A stretch of 10,000 nt of DNA from Anaerolinea sp. (GCA_020216845.1 JAIWNK010000035.1:1-10000), one strand, 5' to 3'. Shown: positions 1 to 7,360, counted from the first letter of the stretch. Program-made: numbers and translations. The notes: a model not told the origin generated them from the sequence alone.

Positions 1-1581
1 GAGCGCCTGCATCATGCCATTCTGCACCGTCGGCGCGAGGGCATTGAGGCCGATATTGACCTGATCCTGGCGCAGGATGAGACCGCGCCGCGGGGTGAGG
101 TGGCGGTGCGCATTTTGAATGAGGTTTTGCTGCCGGCCATGAAAGAGGTGGGCGATAAGTTTGGCACGGGGGAGCTGATTTTGCCGTTTGTGCTCCAATC
201 TGCTGAGGTGATGAAGAAGGCTGTGGCGCATTTGGAACAATATCTGGAGCGCAAAGAGGGGGTGAACAAAGGCACAGTTGTGCTGGCAACCGTCTATGGG
301 GATGTGCATGATATTGGCAAGAACCTGGTCAAGACAATTTTGGTCAACAACGGCTATGCCGTGCACGACTTGGGCAAGCAGGTGCCGGCCGAAACGGTTA
401 TTTCAAAAGCGGTTGAGCTAAACGCCGATGCCATTGGTCTGAGCGCCCTGTTGGTGAGCACCAGCAAACAAATGCCGCTGATTGTCAATGAGTTGCACCG
501 ACGCGGGTTAAACTTCCCGGTGTTGATTGGCGGGGCGGCGATCAATCAGCGCTTTGGACGGCGCATTTTGCGCACGGATGATGGCGCATGGTATGAGCCG
601 GGTGTGTTTTATTGCAAAGATGCCTTTGAGGGGCTCTCTACCATGGATGCGCTCAGTGATGCGCAACAGCGCCCGGCGTTGTTGGCGCAGGTGCGTCGTC
701 AGGCTGAGATGGAACTCGCTCGCCCTGCCGGAGGAGCTGTTTCGGCGACCTCAAGCGGGCGGCGCACTGTTCCCCCTGCGGAGCGAATCCCCACCCCACC
801 GGGTTGGGGGGTGCGGGTTGTGCGGCAGATGCCGTTGGACGTTGTCTTTGAGCATCTTTCGAAGAACGAATTGTTCCGCCTTTCGTGGGGGGCAAAGAAC
901 ACGCATGGTGAGGCCTGGCAGGCGTTGCAAGCTGAGTATGAGCAGCGCTTGCAGGAGATGCGCCGTCAGGCACGGCAGGAGGGTTGGCTGAAGCCGCAGG
1001 GTGTGTATGGGTATTGGCCAGCACAGGCGGATGGCGATGACCTGATCTTGTTTGATCCGGAAAGCCTCAGCAGTGGCAACCCGCAGGAGCGGGCGCGCTT
1101 TCACTTTCCCCGTCAGCCCGATGGTGAGACCTTGTGCCTGGCGGATTACTTCTTGCCCCTGGGCGCAGCGCAAATGGATGTGGTTGCCTTGCAGGTTGTG
1201 ACTGTTGGGCAGGAGGCAAGCGAGCGCTTTGAGACTTTGCAGGAGGCGGGGGAATATAGCGAGGCTTACTTCCGGCATGGTTTGGCTGTGCAAACGGCTG
1301 AGGCCTGTGCTGAATATCTGCATCGGCACATCCGCCGGGAGTTGGGCCTGGCCGAGGGGCAGGGCAAGCGCTATTCTTGGGGCTACCCGGCGATTCCAGA
1401 TTTGGCGGATCACGCCGTGGTGTTTGACTTGCTGCCGGCACAGGCGGAGCTTGGGATGCACCTGACGGAGGCCTATCAGTTGGTGCCGGAGCAGTCTACC
1501 GCGGCCATTATTGTCCATCACCCATTGGCCAAGTATTACAACGTGGGCGAAGCGCGCATTGATGCCCTGTTGCGGGAATAG
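1..1581 (+). CDS. metH: Cobalamin-dependent methionine synthase, C-terminal half (5' end outside window)
   Basis: The reading frame is open from base 1 to the TAG at 1579-1581 (526 codons). MetH moves a methyl group from 5-methyl-THF through cobalamin to homocysteine in the cytosol. Three parts are visible, numbered by codon of the fragment. Codons 1-85 are the helical cap domain. Codons 90-215 are the Rossmann cobalamin-binding domain, with DVHDIG (H103 is the expected cobalt ligand), a GLSALL strand (S148) and GGAA (G177-G178). After a Pro/Arg/Ser-rich linker (about 225-255), codons 260-526 are the AdoMet-dependent reactivation domain. It shows PPGWG near its start, AEACAEYLH, and R457-YSWGYPA, matching the RxxxGYPA AdoMet-binding signature, with an HPLAKYYNVG tail. 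The usual GYPAC cysteine is Ile (I465). Whether homocysteine- and folate-binding domains precede this cannot be seen. The gene ends 10 nt before the homocysteine methyltransferase/MTHFR fusion. Confidence 0.95.
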   Translation, partial: ERLHHAILHRRREGIEADIDLILAQDETAPRGEVAVRILNEVLLPAMKEVGDKFGTGELILPFVLQSAEVMKKAVAHLEQYLERKEGVNKGTVVLATVYGDVHDIGKNLVKTILVNNGYAVHDLGKQVPAETVISKAVELNADAIGLSALLVSTSKQMPLIVNELHRRGLNFPVLIGGAAINQRFGRRILRTDDGAWYEPGVFYCKDAFEGLSTMDALSDAQQRPALLAQVRRQAEMELARPAGGAVSATSSGRRTVPPAERIPTPPGWGVRVVRQMPLDVVFEHLSKNELFRLSWGAKNTHGEAWQALQAEYEQRLQEMRRQARQEGWLKPQGVYGYWPAQADGDDLILFDPESLSSGNPQERARFHFPRQPDGETLCLADYFLPLGAAQMDVVALQVVTVGQEASERFETLQEAGEYSEAYFRHGLAVQTAEACAEYLHRHIRRELGLAEGQGKRYSWGYPAIPDLADHAVVFDLLPAQAELGMHLTEAYQLVPEQSTAAIIVHHPLAKYYNVGEARIDALLRE

Positions 1582-1591
1582 GAGCAGAACG

Positions 1592-3478
1592 ATGAGCCGA
1601 TCAAAATTCATTGAATGGTTACAAACCGAGCGGGTGCTCTTCTCGGATGGGGCGATGGGCACGCTGCTCAATCAACGCGGGGTGGGCTTTGATGCTTGCT
1701 TCGACTCGCTCAACCTGAGTGACCCGGCCATGGTGGCGCAGGTACATCGTGAATACATTGAGGCCGGTTCGCACATGATTCAGACCAACACGTTTGGCGC
1801 CAATCGCTACAAATTGGCGCAGCACGGCCTTGAAAACAAGCTGATTGAAATCAACACGGCTGCGGTCGAACTGGCGCGGCGCGTCATCCTGGCTTCCTTC
1901 AAGGAAGTGTTGATTGCCGGTGACATCGGCCCGTTGGGGGTGCGGCTTGCTCCGTTTGGACGGGTGCAGCCCGAGCAGGCCCGTCAGGCGTTTGAGGAGC
2001 AAATTGCTGTGCTGGCCGGGGCAGGTGTTGATTTGTTGATCATCGAGACGATGACTGATTTGTATGAAATCGGTGAGGCAATTGCTGCTGCCCGTCGCGT
2101 GGCGCCGGGACTGCCGGTGGTGGCTTCGATGACCTTCACCCGCGATGACCGCACGCTGTTGGGCGATAGCCCTGCCCGGGTTGCGCAGTTCATTCGCGCC
2201 GCGGGTGCGGATGTGATTGGCGTCAATTGTTCCGGCGGGCCAAGTCAGATTTTGCACATCCTCAAGCAGATGCGTCAGGCTGTGCCGGAGTCGCGCTATT
2301 CGGTCATGCCCAATGCTGGCTGGCCGCAGCAGGTTGGCGGGCGGATTATGTACCCGGCTGCGCCCGAATATTTCGGCGATTATGCGTTAGCGTTTTGGGA
2401 GGCCGGGGCTTCACTGATTGGCGGTTGTTGTGGCACAACGCCATTGCACATTCAGACAATGCGCCGTGCCCTGGAGCAAGCGCCGCAGGTGCTGGTTCGT
2501 CCGACCAATGGCTTCAACGTTGCCGAGCGCGAGGAAGAACAGGCCGCTCAACCGCCGACGCAGCTGGCGCAAAAGCTGGCAGAGGGGCGGTTTGTCATTG
2601 CGGTTGAAATGGACCCGCCGCGCGGCCTGAGCACGCATAAGCTGTTGGCCGGGGCAAGCCTGCTGGCTGAGGCGGGCGCAGATGTGATTGATGTTGCCGA
2701 TAGTCCCATGGCGCGCATGCGCATGAGCCCTTGGGCGGTGTGCAATCTGATTCAGCGCAAGGTGGGCATTGAGACGGTGTTGCACTTCCCGACGCGCGGG
2801 CGCAATTTGCTGCGGGTGCAGGGCGACTTGTTGGCTGCTCATGCCCTGGATGTGCGCAATGTGTTTGTCGTCATGGGCGACCCGACCGCCATCGGTGATT
2901 ATCCGGATGCAATGGATAATTATGACCTGGTGCCTTCTGGCCTGATTAAGCTGATCAAGCAGGGCTTCAATGCCGGGGTGGATCATGCCGGGGCGGATAT
3001 CGGTCAGCCGACTTCGTTCTTTGCGGGGTGTGCCCTCAACCTGACCCCGGATGATGCAGAGTCGGAGATCAAGAACTTGCGCCGCAAGCTGCGCGCTGGC
3101 GCTGATTTTATCCTCACTCAGCCGATTTATGACCTGGCGGCAGCTCAGGCGTTTTTGGCGCGCGCCCGCGCCGAATTGGATGGCATTCCGGTGCCGATTC
3201 TGGTCGGCATTTTGCCGCTTTCTTCGGCGCGCCATGCTGCTTTCTTGCATCATGAGGTGCCCGGCATTAACATCCCCGAAGAATTGCGCCAACGCATGGA
3301 AAAATCGGGAGAAAATGCACCTCGCACGGGCATCGAAATTGCGCTAGAATTGATTGCGCAAATTCGCTCCATTCCGGAAGCGCGCGGCATTTACATCATG
3401 CCGGCCTTCAACCGTTTTGACTATGCGGCAGAAATCATAGAGACGATCCGCCGAGGTGACCATGCTGTTGACGATTGA
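1592..3478 (+). CDS. Bifunctional homocysteine S-methyltransferase / 5,10-methylenetetrahydrofolate reductase (YitJ-like)
   Basis: This is a 628-residue cytosolic fusion, similar in plan and size to Bacillus YitJ. Residues 1-300 are a homocysteine methyltransferase barrel: FSDGAMGT near the start, TNTFGANR, and the three zinc/thiolate cysteines C213 (GVNCSGG) and C279-C280 (GGCCGTTP). Residues 330-620 are a MetF-type FAD barrel that reduces methylene-THF to methyl-THF. It has E339 in EMDPP, D430 in VMGDP and Q510 in TQPIYD, at the places of the E. coli MetF catalytic and folate-binding residues (Glu28, Asp120, Gln183). The ATG at 1592 is preceded by AGGAG at 1580-1584 (7-nt spacing), so I prefer it to the in-frame ATG at 1511 inside metH. 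The 3' end overlaps coaX by 17 nt. Next to a MetH fragment, the likely role is to supply methyl-THF and possibly the homocysteine half-reaction. The methyl donor used by the first domain is not certain. Confidence 0.93.
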   Translation: MSRSKFIEWLQTERVLFSDGAMGTLLNQRGVGFDACFDSLNLSDPAMVAQVHREYIEAGSHMIQTNTFGANRYKLAQHGLENKLIEINTAAVELARRVILASFKEVLIAGDIGPLGVRLAPFGRVQPEQARQAFEEQIAVLAGAGVDLLIIETMTDLYEIGEAIAAARRVAPGLPVVASMTFTRDDRTLLGDSPARVAQFIRAAGADVIGVNCSGGPSQILHILKQMRQAVPESRYSVMPNAGWPQQVGGRIMYPAAPEYFGDYALAFWEAGASLIGGCCGTTPLHIQTMRRALEQAPQVLVRPTNGFNVAEREEEQAAQPPTQLAQKLAEGRFVIAVEMDPPRGLSTHKLLAGASLLAEAGADVIDVADSPMARMRMSPWAVCNLIQRKVGIETVLHFPTRGRNLLRVQGDLLAAHALDVRNVFVVMGDPTAIGDYPDAMDNYDLVPSGLIKLIKQGFNAGVDHAGADIGQPTSFFAGCALNLTPDDAESEIKNLRRKLRAGADFILTQPIYDLAAAQAFLARARAELDGIPVPILVGILPLSSARHAAFLHHEVPGINIPEELRQRMEKSGENAPRTGIEIALELIAQIRSIPEARGIYIMPAFNRFDYAAEIIETIRRGDHAVDD

Positions 3479-4247
3479 TATTGGCAATACCAACCTGACG
3501 CTGGGCCTGTATGAGGGGCAGCGTTTGGGGGCGCGCTGGCGTCTGGCAACTGATCATGAGCGCATGACGGATGAATATGGCTTGCAAATCCTTGGCTTGT
3601 TGCAACATGGCGGCTGTTCCCCGCAACAGTTGCATGGCGTGTGTCTGGCTTCGGTTGTGCCGCCTCTGACCGGGCGGATTGTGCAGGCTTGCCGCCAATA
3701 CCTGCATTGTGAGCCGTTGGTGGTGGATGCCCGCACCGATACCGGCATTCGCATCGCCTATGACGACCCGGGCGCAGTGGGCGCTGATCGGATTGTGGAT
3801 GCTGTGGCTGTGCAACATTTTTATGGTGGCCCGGCCTGCGTGGTGGATTTTGGCACGGCAACAACGTTCGATGCCCTGACGGCGGACGGAGTCTATTTGG
3901 GCGGGGCCATTGCTCCCGGCATTGGCATTTCAGCGGATGCGCTGGTGCAGCGCACTTCCAAATTGCCGCGGGTGGATCTTTCTGCCCCGCCTTCGGTAAT
4001 TGGACGCAACACCGTTCATGCGATGCAGTCCGGTTTGCTGTATGGCTATGTTGCCATGGTGGAGGGCATGGTGGCGCGCTTTCGCGCTTGCCCCGAACTT
4101 GGTCCGCAGATGAAGGTGATTGCAACCGGCGGGTTGGCCGAGACGGTTGCGCAGCATACGGATGTGTTACAAATCATTGCTCCCTGGTTGACGCTGGATG
4201 GGTTGCGCCTGTTGTGGGAGCGAGCACAAAACCAACGAAAGGATTAA
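3462..4247 (+). CDS. coaX: Type III pantothenate kinase
   Basis: CoaX phosphorylates pantothenate to 4'-phosphopantothenate, the first step of CoA synthesis. Type III enzymes are known to need a monovalent cation and to resist CoA feedback. The 261 residues match the usual length (about 250-260). Visible motifs of the acetate/sugar kinase fold are DIGNTN (6-11, phosphate loop with D6), GADR (107-110, D109 as likely base), VVDFGTATTFD (127-137, cation/ATP region), GGAIAPGIG (147-155) and ATGGLA (221-226). I chose the ATG at 3462 because GAGG at 3453-3456 lies 5 nt upstream and CoaX proteins typically begin MLL-IDIGNTN. The in-frame GTG at 3456 lies within that ribosome-binding site. The gene starts inside the end of the preceding fusion gene (17-nt overlap) and ends 4 nt before coaBC, which performs the next two steps of the same pathway. 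Confidence 0.96.
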   Translation: MLLTIDIGNTNLTLGLYEGQRLGARWRLATDHERMTDEYGLQILGLLQHGGCSPQQLHGVCLASVVPPLTGRIVQACRQYLHCEPLVVDARTDTGIRIAYDDPGAVGADRIVDAVAVQHFYGGPACVVDFGTATTFDALTADGVYLGGAIAPGIGISADALVQRTSKLPRVDLSAPPSVIGRNTVHAMQSGLLYGYVAMVEGMVARFRACPELGPQMKVIATGGLAETVAQHTDVLQIIAPWLTLDGLRLLWERAQNQRKD

Positions 4248-4251
4248 GCCA

Positions 4252-5469
4252 ATGTCCAACCCTTTGCAGGGCCAACACATTCTCCTCGGTGTGACCGGTT
4301 CGATTGCCGCTTACAAGGCAGCAGATTTGGCCTCCAAGTTGACGCAGGCCGGGGCGCTGGTGGATGTCGTCCTGACCGAAGGGGCACAGCATTTTATCAC
4401 CCCGCTGACGTTTCAATCGGTGACGGGGCGCAAGGCTTATACCGATGCAGATTTGTGGGGCGGCGAAGGGCATGTTACCCATATTGGCCTGGGGCGCGCC
4501 GCACAATGGATTGTGGTTGCGCCTGCTTCGGCCAATACGTTGGCCCGCCTTGCGCACGGTTTGGGCGATTCACTGCTCAGCCTGGCTGTGCTTGCCAGTC
4601 ATTGCCCGCTGGTCTTGGCCCCGGCAATGGATGTGGGCATGTTTGAACACCCGGCTACGCAGGCCAATGTGGAACTCCTGGTGCAGCGCGGCGCGCATCT
4701 AATTGGCCCGGCAGAAGGTCACCTGGCTTCGGGCCTGACGGGGCGCGGGCGCATGGTGGAACCGGGCGAGATTGTGGCGGCGCTGCGTTACCTGGCGGGG
4801 CGCAAAGGCCCTTTGGCTGGCCGGCGCATCGTCATCACCGCCGGTGGCACGCAAGAACCGCTTGACCCGGTGCGCGTGTTGACCAACCGCTCTTCTGGCA
4901 AGCAGGGCTTTGCCCTGGCGCAGGCCGCTTTGGACGCGGGGGCTGAGGTGACGCTGATTGCCACCCCTACGGCTTTGCCCGTGCCATATGGTGCCCGTCA
5001 CGTTGCTGTTCGCAGTGCGGCGGAGCTTTTGGCAGCGGTGCAAGCCGAGCTCTTGGGGGCGGATGCGTTGATTATGGCCGCGGCAGTGGCCGATTTTCGC
5101 CCCGCTCAGCCGGCAGCAGATAAGATCAAGAAACACGGTGCGGCACTGACGTTGACGCTGGAGCCAACCGAAGATATTTTGGCGCTCACCGGCGCTCAAC
5201 GTGCCCAAACGGGTTGGCCGCGCTGCCTGGTTGGGTTTGCTGCCGAAAGCCGCGACCTGCTTGAGAATGCTCAGGCCAAATTGCGTGCCAAGAGCCTTGA
5301 CTTCATTGTTGCCAATGACATCAGCGCAACCGATGCGGGTTTTGAGACGGATACGAACCGTGTTGTGCTGCTGTTTGCTGATGGGCGTAGCGAAACATTG
5401 CCATTGATGAGCAAGGCCGAGGTGGCTGAGCGCGTCATTGCTGAGGTTGTGCAACGATGCGCGTCTTAG
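4252..5469 (+). CDS. coaBC: Bifunctional phosphopantothenoylcysteine decarboxylase / phosphopantothenate-cysteine ligase
   Basis: This enzyme couples cysteine to 4'-phosphopantothenate (CoaB, CTP-dependent in bacteria) and decarboxylates the product to 4'-phosphopantetheine (CoaC, FMN-dependent). The protein has 405 residues, the normal Dfp length. The CoaC half spans residues 5-180: GVTGSIAAYK at the start, H77 in THIGL as the likely catalytic His, APASANT, and APAMD at 124-128. The substrate-clamp motif, usually PxMNxxM(W/Y), carries Asp at 127 instead of Asn. The CoaB half spans 185-400: ITAGGTQEPLDPVR, NRSSGKQG, AAAVADF and KIKK (291-294), the expected ligase lysine signature, then ANDIS. 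The ATG at 4252 follows AAAGGA (4238-4243) with 8-nt spacing; coaX ends 4 nt before the ATG. The 3' end overlaps the metallophosphoesterase gene by 13 nt. Function is secure; only the Asp variant is unusual. Confidence 0.96.
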   Translation: MSNPLQGQHILLGVTGSIAAYKAADLASKLTQAGALVDVVLTEGAQHFITPLTFQSVTGRKAYTDADLWGGEGHVTHIGLGRAAQWIVVAPASANTLARLAHGLGDSLLSLAVLASHCPLVLAPAMDVGMFEHPATQANVELLVQRGAHLIGPAEGHLASGLTGRGRMVEPGEIVAALRYLAGRKGPLAGRRIVITAGGTQEPLDPVRVLTNRSSGKQGFALAQAALDAGAEVTLIATPTALPVPYGARHVAVRSAAELLAAVQAELLGADALIMAAAVADFRPAQPAADKIKKHGAALTLTLEPTEDILALTGAQRAQTGWPRCLVGFAAESRDLLENAQAKLRAKSLDFIVANDISATDAGFETDTNRVVLLFADGRSETLPLMSKAEVAERVIAEVVQRCAS

Positions 5470-6182
5470 TGCTTTCCGATATTCATGGCAACCTGGTGGC
5501 GTTGGAACGCGTGCTGGAACACGCCGGCGCAGTGGATGCGGTTTGGTGCTTGGGGGACCTGGTTGGCTATGGCGCACAGCCAAATGAGTGTGTTGAGCGC
5601 GTGGCGGCCTTGCCCAACCTGGCCTGTGTGCGCGGCAATCATGATGCCGCTGTTTTGGGTTACTTTGATTTGGATGCCTTCAACAGCGAGGCGCGCGCCT
5701 CCATTCGCTGGACGATTGAGCATTTGAACGAGTCTGCGCGCTCGTTTCTGCAGCAGTTACCCGACCTTGTCGTCCTTGACGATGTGACACTGGCACATGG
5801 TAGCCCGCGCTCGCCAGAATGGGAGTATATCCTTGACCTTTACACGGCTGAGCAGAATTTGAACGAGATGCGCACACCGTTTTGCTTCGTTGGGCATACC
5901 CATCAGCCGATGGCGTTCTTCTTTGGCGATCATGGCCGCACGCAATGGCGTGTGCCCTTGCCAGAAAGTTCGCAGCGTTTCACGCCGCCCGTCATTCTCA
6001 ACCCTGGTTCGGTTGGGCAACCGCGCGACCATGACCCCCGCGCCGCCTATGCCATTTTTGATTCGGATGCACACACCTGGCAAAGCTTCCGGGTGGGCTA
6101 TGATGTTGGGGCGGCGCAGGAGCGTATTCATGCTGCCGGGCTGCCGCTGCGCCATGCCTTGCGCCTGGAAGGCGGCTGGTAG
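5457..6182 (+). CDS. Calcineurin-like metallophosphoesterase (YfcE/MJ0936-type)
   Basis: The 241-residue product shows every metal-binding motif of the small metallophosphoesterase family: D8 and H10 in SDIHGN, D34 in GDLVGYG, N61-H62-D63 in RGNHD, H114 in LAHGSP, and H147/H149 in GHTH. NPGSVGQPR at 182-190 closes the core. There is no signal peptide, so it is probably cytosolic. Family members are dinuclear-metal phosphatases or phosphodiesterases with varied substrates; the sequence alone does not give the substrate. The ATG lies inside the end of coaBC (13-nt overlap), with GAGG at 5443-5446 as a rather distant (10 nt) ribosome-binding site, which suggests translation coupled to coaBC. It is the last gene of the apparent operon. 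A role in turnover of a phosphorylated CoA intermediate is possible from position but has no direct support. Confidence 0.9.
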   Translation: MRVLVLSDIHGNLVALERVLEHAGAVDAVWCLGDLVGYGAQPNECVERVAALPNLACVRGNHDAAVLGYFDLDAFNSEARASIRWTIEHLNESARSFLQQLPDLVVLDDVTLAHGSPRSPEWEYILDLYTAEQNLNEMRTPFCFVGHTHQPMAFFFGDHGRTQWRVPLPESSQRFTPPVILNPGSVGQPRDHDPRAAYAIFDSDAHTWQSFRVGYDVGAAQERIHAAGLPLRHALRLEGGW

Positions 6183-6190
6183 GCGCTTTT
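6161..6190 (+). terminator. Weak candidate intrinsic terminator across the metallophosphoesterase stop codon
   Basis: GCGCCT at 6161-6166 is the exact reverse complement of AGGCGC at 6181-6186, with a 14-nt loop, and TTTTCT follows directly. The stop codon TAG (6180-6182) lies at the loop/stem junction. The stem is short and the T-run is only four bases before a C, so termination would be partial at best. It is the only terminator-like element between the first operon and the next gene. Confidence 0.35.
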
Positions 6191-6218
6191 CTCAGCAATT
6201 TGTCAACCGAATATCAAC

Positions 6219-6258
6219 ACTTTTGGCGCATTTTCTCTATAATAAAAGTGAAACTTTT
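6219..6258 (+). promoter_or_regulatory. Promoter-like region with repeated ACTTTT sites upstream of the DUF4349 gene
   Basis: A perfect TATAAT lies at 6238-6243, predicting a start near 6250 and a 65-nt leader. No good -35 hexamer lies at 16-18 nt spacing; the TTGTCA at 6200-6205 is too far upstream. The inverted repeat AAAAGT-GAA-ACTTTT (6244-6258) sits directly on the predicted start. ACTTTTG occurs again at 6219-6225, so half-sites flank the -10 box on both sides. This could be an operator whose bound regulator makes up for, or blocks, the poor -35. The promoter call is moderate and the operator call is speculative. Confidence 0.5.
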
Positions 6259-6315
6259 GCACGCTGAACAACGTCTTGGTTTTAGATTGCAAGATGAAAC
6301 AGAGGAGAAGATGCC

Positions 6316-7293
6316 ATGAAGAAGAACTTTGTGTTTGTGCTATTTGTTTTGCTGACCGTGCTGCTGAGCAGCTGTTCGGCGACCAAAAACGTTGCTGCTC
6401 CTGATACTTATACGTATGGTGTGAGCCGCGCCGATGAGCAAGAAAAGTCGTTTGCGCCGCAGCAACCCGCCCTGGGGGTTGCCGATATGGCGAATAGCCC
6501 CGTGCCCGAGGGCATGGGCGTTGTCGCAACGAATGAACAGCCGATCAAGCGCCTTGTCATTCAGAATGCGGATCTGACGATTGTGGTTAAAGACCCGGTG
6601 GATGGGTTGAGTCAGGTCAGCAAGTATGCTCTCGAGGCTGGCGGCTTTGTCGTTGCTTCGAATGTGTATAAGACGCAAACCGAGACTGGCTTGCAGGTGC
6701 CCGAAGCGACGATTACCATTCGCGTGCCGGCGGAAAAGCTGCAAGACGCATTGGCCTTCATCCACGCCCTGACAGATGACCCGGCCAAGGATGTGCTGAG
6801 CGAGAACATCTCTGGGCAGGATGTGACCAAAGAATATACCGACCTGGACTCGCGCTTGCGTAACCTGGAAGATGCTGCCGAGCAACTGCGCGGCATCATG
6901 GCCAATTCAAACGATACCGAGGCGGTTTTGCAGGTCTATCGTGAGCTGAGCAGCGTGACCGAGCAGATTGAAATCATCAAGGGACAGATGAAGTATTACG
7001 AAGAAGCTGCGGCGATGTCGGCTATCAGCGTGCGCTTGCGGGCACAAGAGACCGTTCAGCCGATTGTCGTGGCTGGCTGGGAGCCGCAGGGTGTGGCGCG
7101 CGATGCTGTGCGTTGGCTCATCCGCTTCTGGCAGGGCTTTGTCAACGTCATCATTGTCCTGGTGTTGGCGGTCTTGCCGGCCATTCTCACCATCTTGTTG
7201 CCCTTCTACCTGTTGTTCCTGTTCATTCGCTGGCTTGTGCGGCGCAGCAAGAAGAATCGCAAGGCTGCCCCGCTGACCCCGCCTGCGGCCTGA
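6316..7293 (+). CDS. DUF4349 domain lipoprotein with C-terminal membrane segment
   Basis: The 325-residue product begins with a basic, hydrophobic signal peptide ending in a lipobox (LSSC, lipidated Cys expected at C20). A low-complexity, probably extended stretch follows (21-75). Residues 77-245 match the DUF4349 pattern: IQNADLTIVVKD, then ATITIRVPAEKL, ending in a charged, heptad-like coiled coil (about 171-233). Residues 275-305 are very hydrophobic with two prolines, followed by a basic tail (RRSKKNRK). By the positive-inside rule the tail is cytoplasmic, so the DUF4349 domain lies outside the membrane, tethered by lipid at one end and a membrane helix at the other. The ATG at 6316 has a strong GAGGAG (6302-6307, 8-nt spacing); the ATG at 6311 is out of frame and stops at once. 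The gene has its own promoter-like region and terminator. The molecular function of the family is not known to me. Confidence 0.9.
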   Translation: MKKNFVFVLFVLLTVLLSSCSATKNVAAPDTYTYGVSRADEQEKSFAPQQPALGVADMANSPVPEGMGVVATNEQPIKRLVIQNADLTIVVKDPVDGLSQVSKYALEAGGFVVASNVYKTQTETGLQVPEATITIRVPAEKLQDALAFIHALTDDPAKDVLSENISGQDVTKEYTDLDSRLRNLEDAAEQLRGIMANSNDTEAVLQVYRELSSVTEQIEIIKGQMKYYEEAAAMSAISVRLRAQETVQPIVVAGWEPQGVARDAVRWLIRFWQGFVNVIIVLVLAVLPAILTILLPFYLLFLFIRWLVRRSKKNRKAAPLTPPAA

Positions 7294-7322
7294 GCAAGTT
7301 TGCTTGACCTTTGGTAGAAATG

Positions 7323-7360
7323 GTGCTGTGTGCCTGATTGGCACACAGCACTTTATTTTT
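7323..7360 (+). terminator. Strong intrinsic terminator after the DUF4349 gene
   Basis: A 12-bp perfect stem (GTGCTGTGTGCC at 7323-7334 with its complement at 7340-7351) closes a 5-nt TGATT loop. TTTATTTTT (7352-7360) follows directly. It begins 29 nt after the DUF4349 stop codon. The opposite strand lacks a comparable T-run, so it should act mainly on plus-strand transcription, separating the lipoprotein from the methyltransferase-desaturase pair. Confidence 0.93.

Noticed and set aside
785..812. C-run/G-run hairpin within metH
   Set aside because: It falls in the linker between two MetH domains and the frame stays open; it reflects Pro- and Gly-rich codons, with no T-run for termination.
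751..1671. Long open frame of 306 codons on the minus strand over metH
   Set aside because: It lies wholly over a well-supported gene and the start of the next, has no recognisable domain, and is the shadow expected opposite a GC-biased gene.
2411..3292. Minus-strand open frame of 293 codons over the MTHFR domain
   Set aside because: It is antisense to a secure coding region with clear catalytic motifs; the translated product shows no family pattern.
3456..3461. GTG start for coaX at 3456
   Set aside because: It lies inside the GAGG ribosome-binding site that serves the ATG at 3462, and the two added residues are not typical of the family.
4699..5583. Minus-strand open frame of 294 codons over coaBC and the phosphoesterase start
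   Set aside because: It crosses the boundary of two real genes, has no domain and no ribosome-binding site context of note.
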